A stretch of 42,628 nt of DNA from JAALLB01 sp964502215 (lineage in GTDB: Bacteria; Pseudomonadota; Alphaproteobacteria; Rhizobiales; Rhizobiaceae), in the NCBI GenBank assembly GCA_964502215.1, contig CAZCUN010000027.1:1-42628 (forward strand), in the 5' to 3' direction. The notes below the pieces were generated by a model that saw only the letters and a list, made by a program, of their open reading frames with translations, was not told the origin of the DNA and did not search any database. This document shows positions 41,077 to 42,628 of this stretch, piece after piece. How positions within the stretch are numbered: the stretch's first letter is position 1; each line of letters starts with the position of its first letter. Made by a program: the position numbers and the translations under genes.

Positions 41077-42279
41077 ATGACTTTAACCGAAGAACTCAAT
41101 GCACTTTTCAGCCAAGCTTATGTTACGTTGGGCACTACGACTTATACGCTTGGGCAAGTCGTGCTTTTTGCATTGGCGCTGTTGGGTCTGTTTATTCTTT
41201 GGCTGATTTATTCATCTATCCAAAGAAGTAAGCGCCGTGCAGCAAATGAAGCAGCAGCACTGGAGCGCGCACGCCAAGCTGAAATGAAAATGGCGCAATT
41301 GGTTGAGAGCCAAAATGAACTTACAGGGCGCATGCAAGAACTTGGGTCAAGCCTTGTTAATCGACAAGCCGAAATGGGGACCGCTGTCAACCAACGCCTA
41401 GACGCTATGGGTGGACGCATTGGGCAATCAATTACGGATACCACCAAAAATACGCAAGAGAGCTTGGCTAAACTTCAAGAGCGTCTTGCCGTGATTGATA
41501 AAGCACAAGACAATATCACGGGTCTTGCCGGGCAAGTGGTGGAACTACAAAATATCCTATCCAACAAGCAAACCCGCGGTGCATTTGGTGAAGGCCGTAT
41601 GAAGGCGATTATTCAAGATGGCCTGCCGATGGGGGCTTATGAGTTTCAAGCAACGCTATCAAACTCATCACGCCCTGATTGTATCATTCATATGCCTAAT
41701 GATACGCCTTCGCTGGTTATTGATGCAAAGTTTCCACTTGAAGCTTGGAATGCTATTCGTGCTGCTGAAAGCCCTGAGCGATCGAAGATTGCAGCTCAAG
41801 CCTTTAAGCGAGATGTGGAAGTTCACCTGAAAGCGATTTCAGAAAAATACCTCATTAACGGAGAAACCCAAGATACTGCTTTTATGTTTGTACCTTCGGA
41901 ATCGATCTTTGCAGAAATTCACGAGAACTTCGAAAGTATCATCCAAAAAGCCCACCGCTCCAGAGTGGTAATCGTTTCACCATCCTTGTTGATGCTTTCC
42001 ATTCAAGTTATTCAATCCGTCTTAAAAGACACGCGAATGCGCGAGCAAGCACATCTTATCCAAGGGGAAGTTATTCGCTTGATGGAAGATGTGGGACGCT
42101 TGGATGATCGCGTTAGAAAGCTTGATACACATTTCAGGCAAGCACAAAAAGACGTCGACATGATTTTGACCTCAAGCGACAAAGTAACAAAACGAAGCAA
42201 CAAGATTTCAGATTTAGATTTTGCAGATAGCGCTGCGGTAGAGGCAGAGAAACAACCGCTTTTAAAAGCGGTTGAATAG
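41077..42279 (+). CDS. rmuC: DNA recombination protein RmuC
   Basis: A 400-residue protein with an N-terminal membrane segment (about 22-45), a coiled-coil (50-165) and a C-terminal nuclease-like domain (FGEGRMKAIIQDG, RPDCIIH, VIDAKFPLEAW). RmuC limits sequence inversion between short repeats in E. coli. It is divergent from def. A 22-base palindrome covers its last codons. Confidence 0.95.
   Translation: MTLTEELNALFSQAYVTLGTTTYTLGQVVLFALALLGLFILWLIYSSIQRSKRRAANEAAALERARQAEMKMAQLVESQNELTGRMQELGSSLVNRQAEMGTAVNQRLDAMGGRIGQSITDTTKNTQESLAKLQERLAVIDKAQDNITGLAGQVVELQNILSNKQTRGAFGEGRMKAIIQDGLPMGAYEFQATLSNSSRPDCIIHMPNDTPSLVIDAKFPLEAWNAIRAAESPERSKIAAQAFKRDVEVHLKAISEKYLINGETQDTAFMFVPSESIFAEIHENFESIIQKAHRSRVVIVSPSLLMLSIQVIQSVLKDTRMREQAHLIQGEVIRLMEDVGRLDDRVRKLDTHFRQAQKDVDMILTSSDKVTKRSNKISDLDFADSAAVEAEKQPLLKAVE
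42253..42274. terminator. Palindrome over the end of rmuC
   Basis: A perfect 22-base palindrome of two 11-base arms (CAACCGCTTTT, AAAAGCGGTTG) overlaps the last codons of rmuC. No T-run follows, but the inner A/T-rich bases might let it act as a terminator or as an RNA-processing site. Confidence 0.35.
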
Positions 42280-42294
42280 ATAATTACCTATAAT

Positions 42295-42600
42295 CTAAAA
42301 CAGATATCCAAACTTTTTACACCTCATTTTGTTCAACAGGCCAATTATAATTATAAAATGATCGATTAATTTTTGAATAACTGGTCGTTTTTCGCGACCT
42401 GCAACTGTAATAACTTCAATGCTACGTTCAAAATTATTCTCTTTTATTGGCACATAATCCAAACCAGCATGGAGCGCCAAATTGATCGGCATTACTGAAA
42501 CACCAATATCGTTTTTAACGGCTTCACACATCCAGTCTTCGCGTTCAGAACGTAAAACGACATCCAAAGATAGATTATTTTTGGGGCTGTCCCAGATAAC
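42295..42600 (-). pseudogene. C-terminal fragment of a LysR-type transcriptional regulator
   Basis: The leftward frame encodes the C-terminal part of a LysR substrate-binding domain: REDWMCEAVKNDIGVSVMP is characteristic of its last subdomain. Going upstream, the frame meets a TGA stop at 42601-42603. No ATG or site suits a start here. This looks like the tail of a gene cut by insertion or mutation; the N-terminal helix-turn-helix would lie beyond the window. Whether a functional copy exists cannot be told. Confidence 0.6.
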
Positions 42601-42628
42601 TCAAAAATGGGTTATCAATATGGGTATG
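42583..42628. mobile_element. Possible insertion-sequence end
   Basis: The bases GGGGCTGTCCCAGATAACTC mark a change in coding character just where the LysR frame stops making sense, and resemble the terminal repeats of some insertion sequences. GATAAC and GTTATC form a small inverted repeat within it. No transposase is in view, so this is a tentative call. Confidence 0.3.

Noticed and set aside
1..42628. CRISPR array or rRNA operon
   Set aside because: No regularly spaced direct repeats and no rRNA-like sequence were seen.

Overview
The window looks like alphaproteobacterial DNA, most likely Hyphomicrobiales (Rhizobiales) and of modest G+C. The right half carries a housekeeping order familiar from that group (rpmH, rnpA, yidC, engB, argB, then a HAD phosphatase, dapD, truA, fmt, def and rmuC). 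The left half is an accessory element inserted at the 3' end of a tRNA-Arg(ACG) gene. I assign no genus.

Region 1 (1-22714) is part of an integrated mobile element whose left end lies outside the window. Its right end is a large serine recombinase gene whose last codons lie inside the tRNA gene (22677-22714), so the integration junction is visible. From the left, the element carries: a leftward cluster pairing a predicted peptidoglycan-degrading enzyme with an alpha/beta hydrolase and small membrane or exported proteins (65-3695); a small exported protein and a coiled-coil protein (3926-5038); a Pin/Tn3-type resolvase (5238-5795); an ArdA-type antirestriction gene with a partner (5792-6745); a structured intergenic block (6746-7282); and a three-gene operon I read as an ABC-three-component (ABC-3C) conflict system (7283-10915). 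After these come a membrane HExxH protein and an HTH protein facing it (11069-13132). A long rightward run of tightly packed genes (13253-22714) encodes membrane proteins, a VirD4/TraG-like coupling ATPase, a paralogous pair of cytoplasmic proteins and finally the integrase. No relaxase or type IV secretion channel gene is seen, so self-transfer cannot be claimed.

Region 2 (22677-26582) holds the tRNA and a leftward operon with a TVP38/TMEM64 membrane protein, a mercuric-reductase-like flavoprotein and an orphan sensor histidine kinase.

Region 3 (26930-42279) is core chromosome: ribosomal protein L34 (too short for a default ORF screen), RNase P protein, YidC insertase, EngB GTPase, ArgB, an EamA transporter, a HAD hydrolase, small unknowns, a LOG-like protein, DapD, PyrC, an FMN-binding oxidase-family protein, a predicted envelope HExxH protein, TruA, Fmt, Def and RmuC. 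The extreme right edge has the C-terminal part of a LysR-type regulator interrupted by an in-frame stop, possibly at an insertion-sequence end.

The strongest candidate for an unusual system is the ABC-3C operon with a lipase-fold effector. The exported hydrolase cluster at the left end is next.
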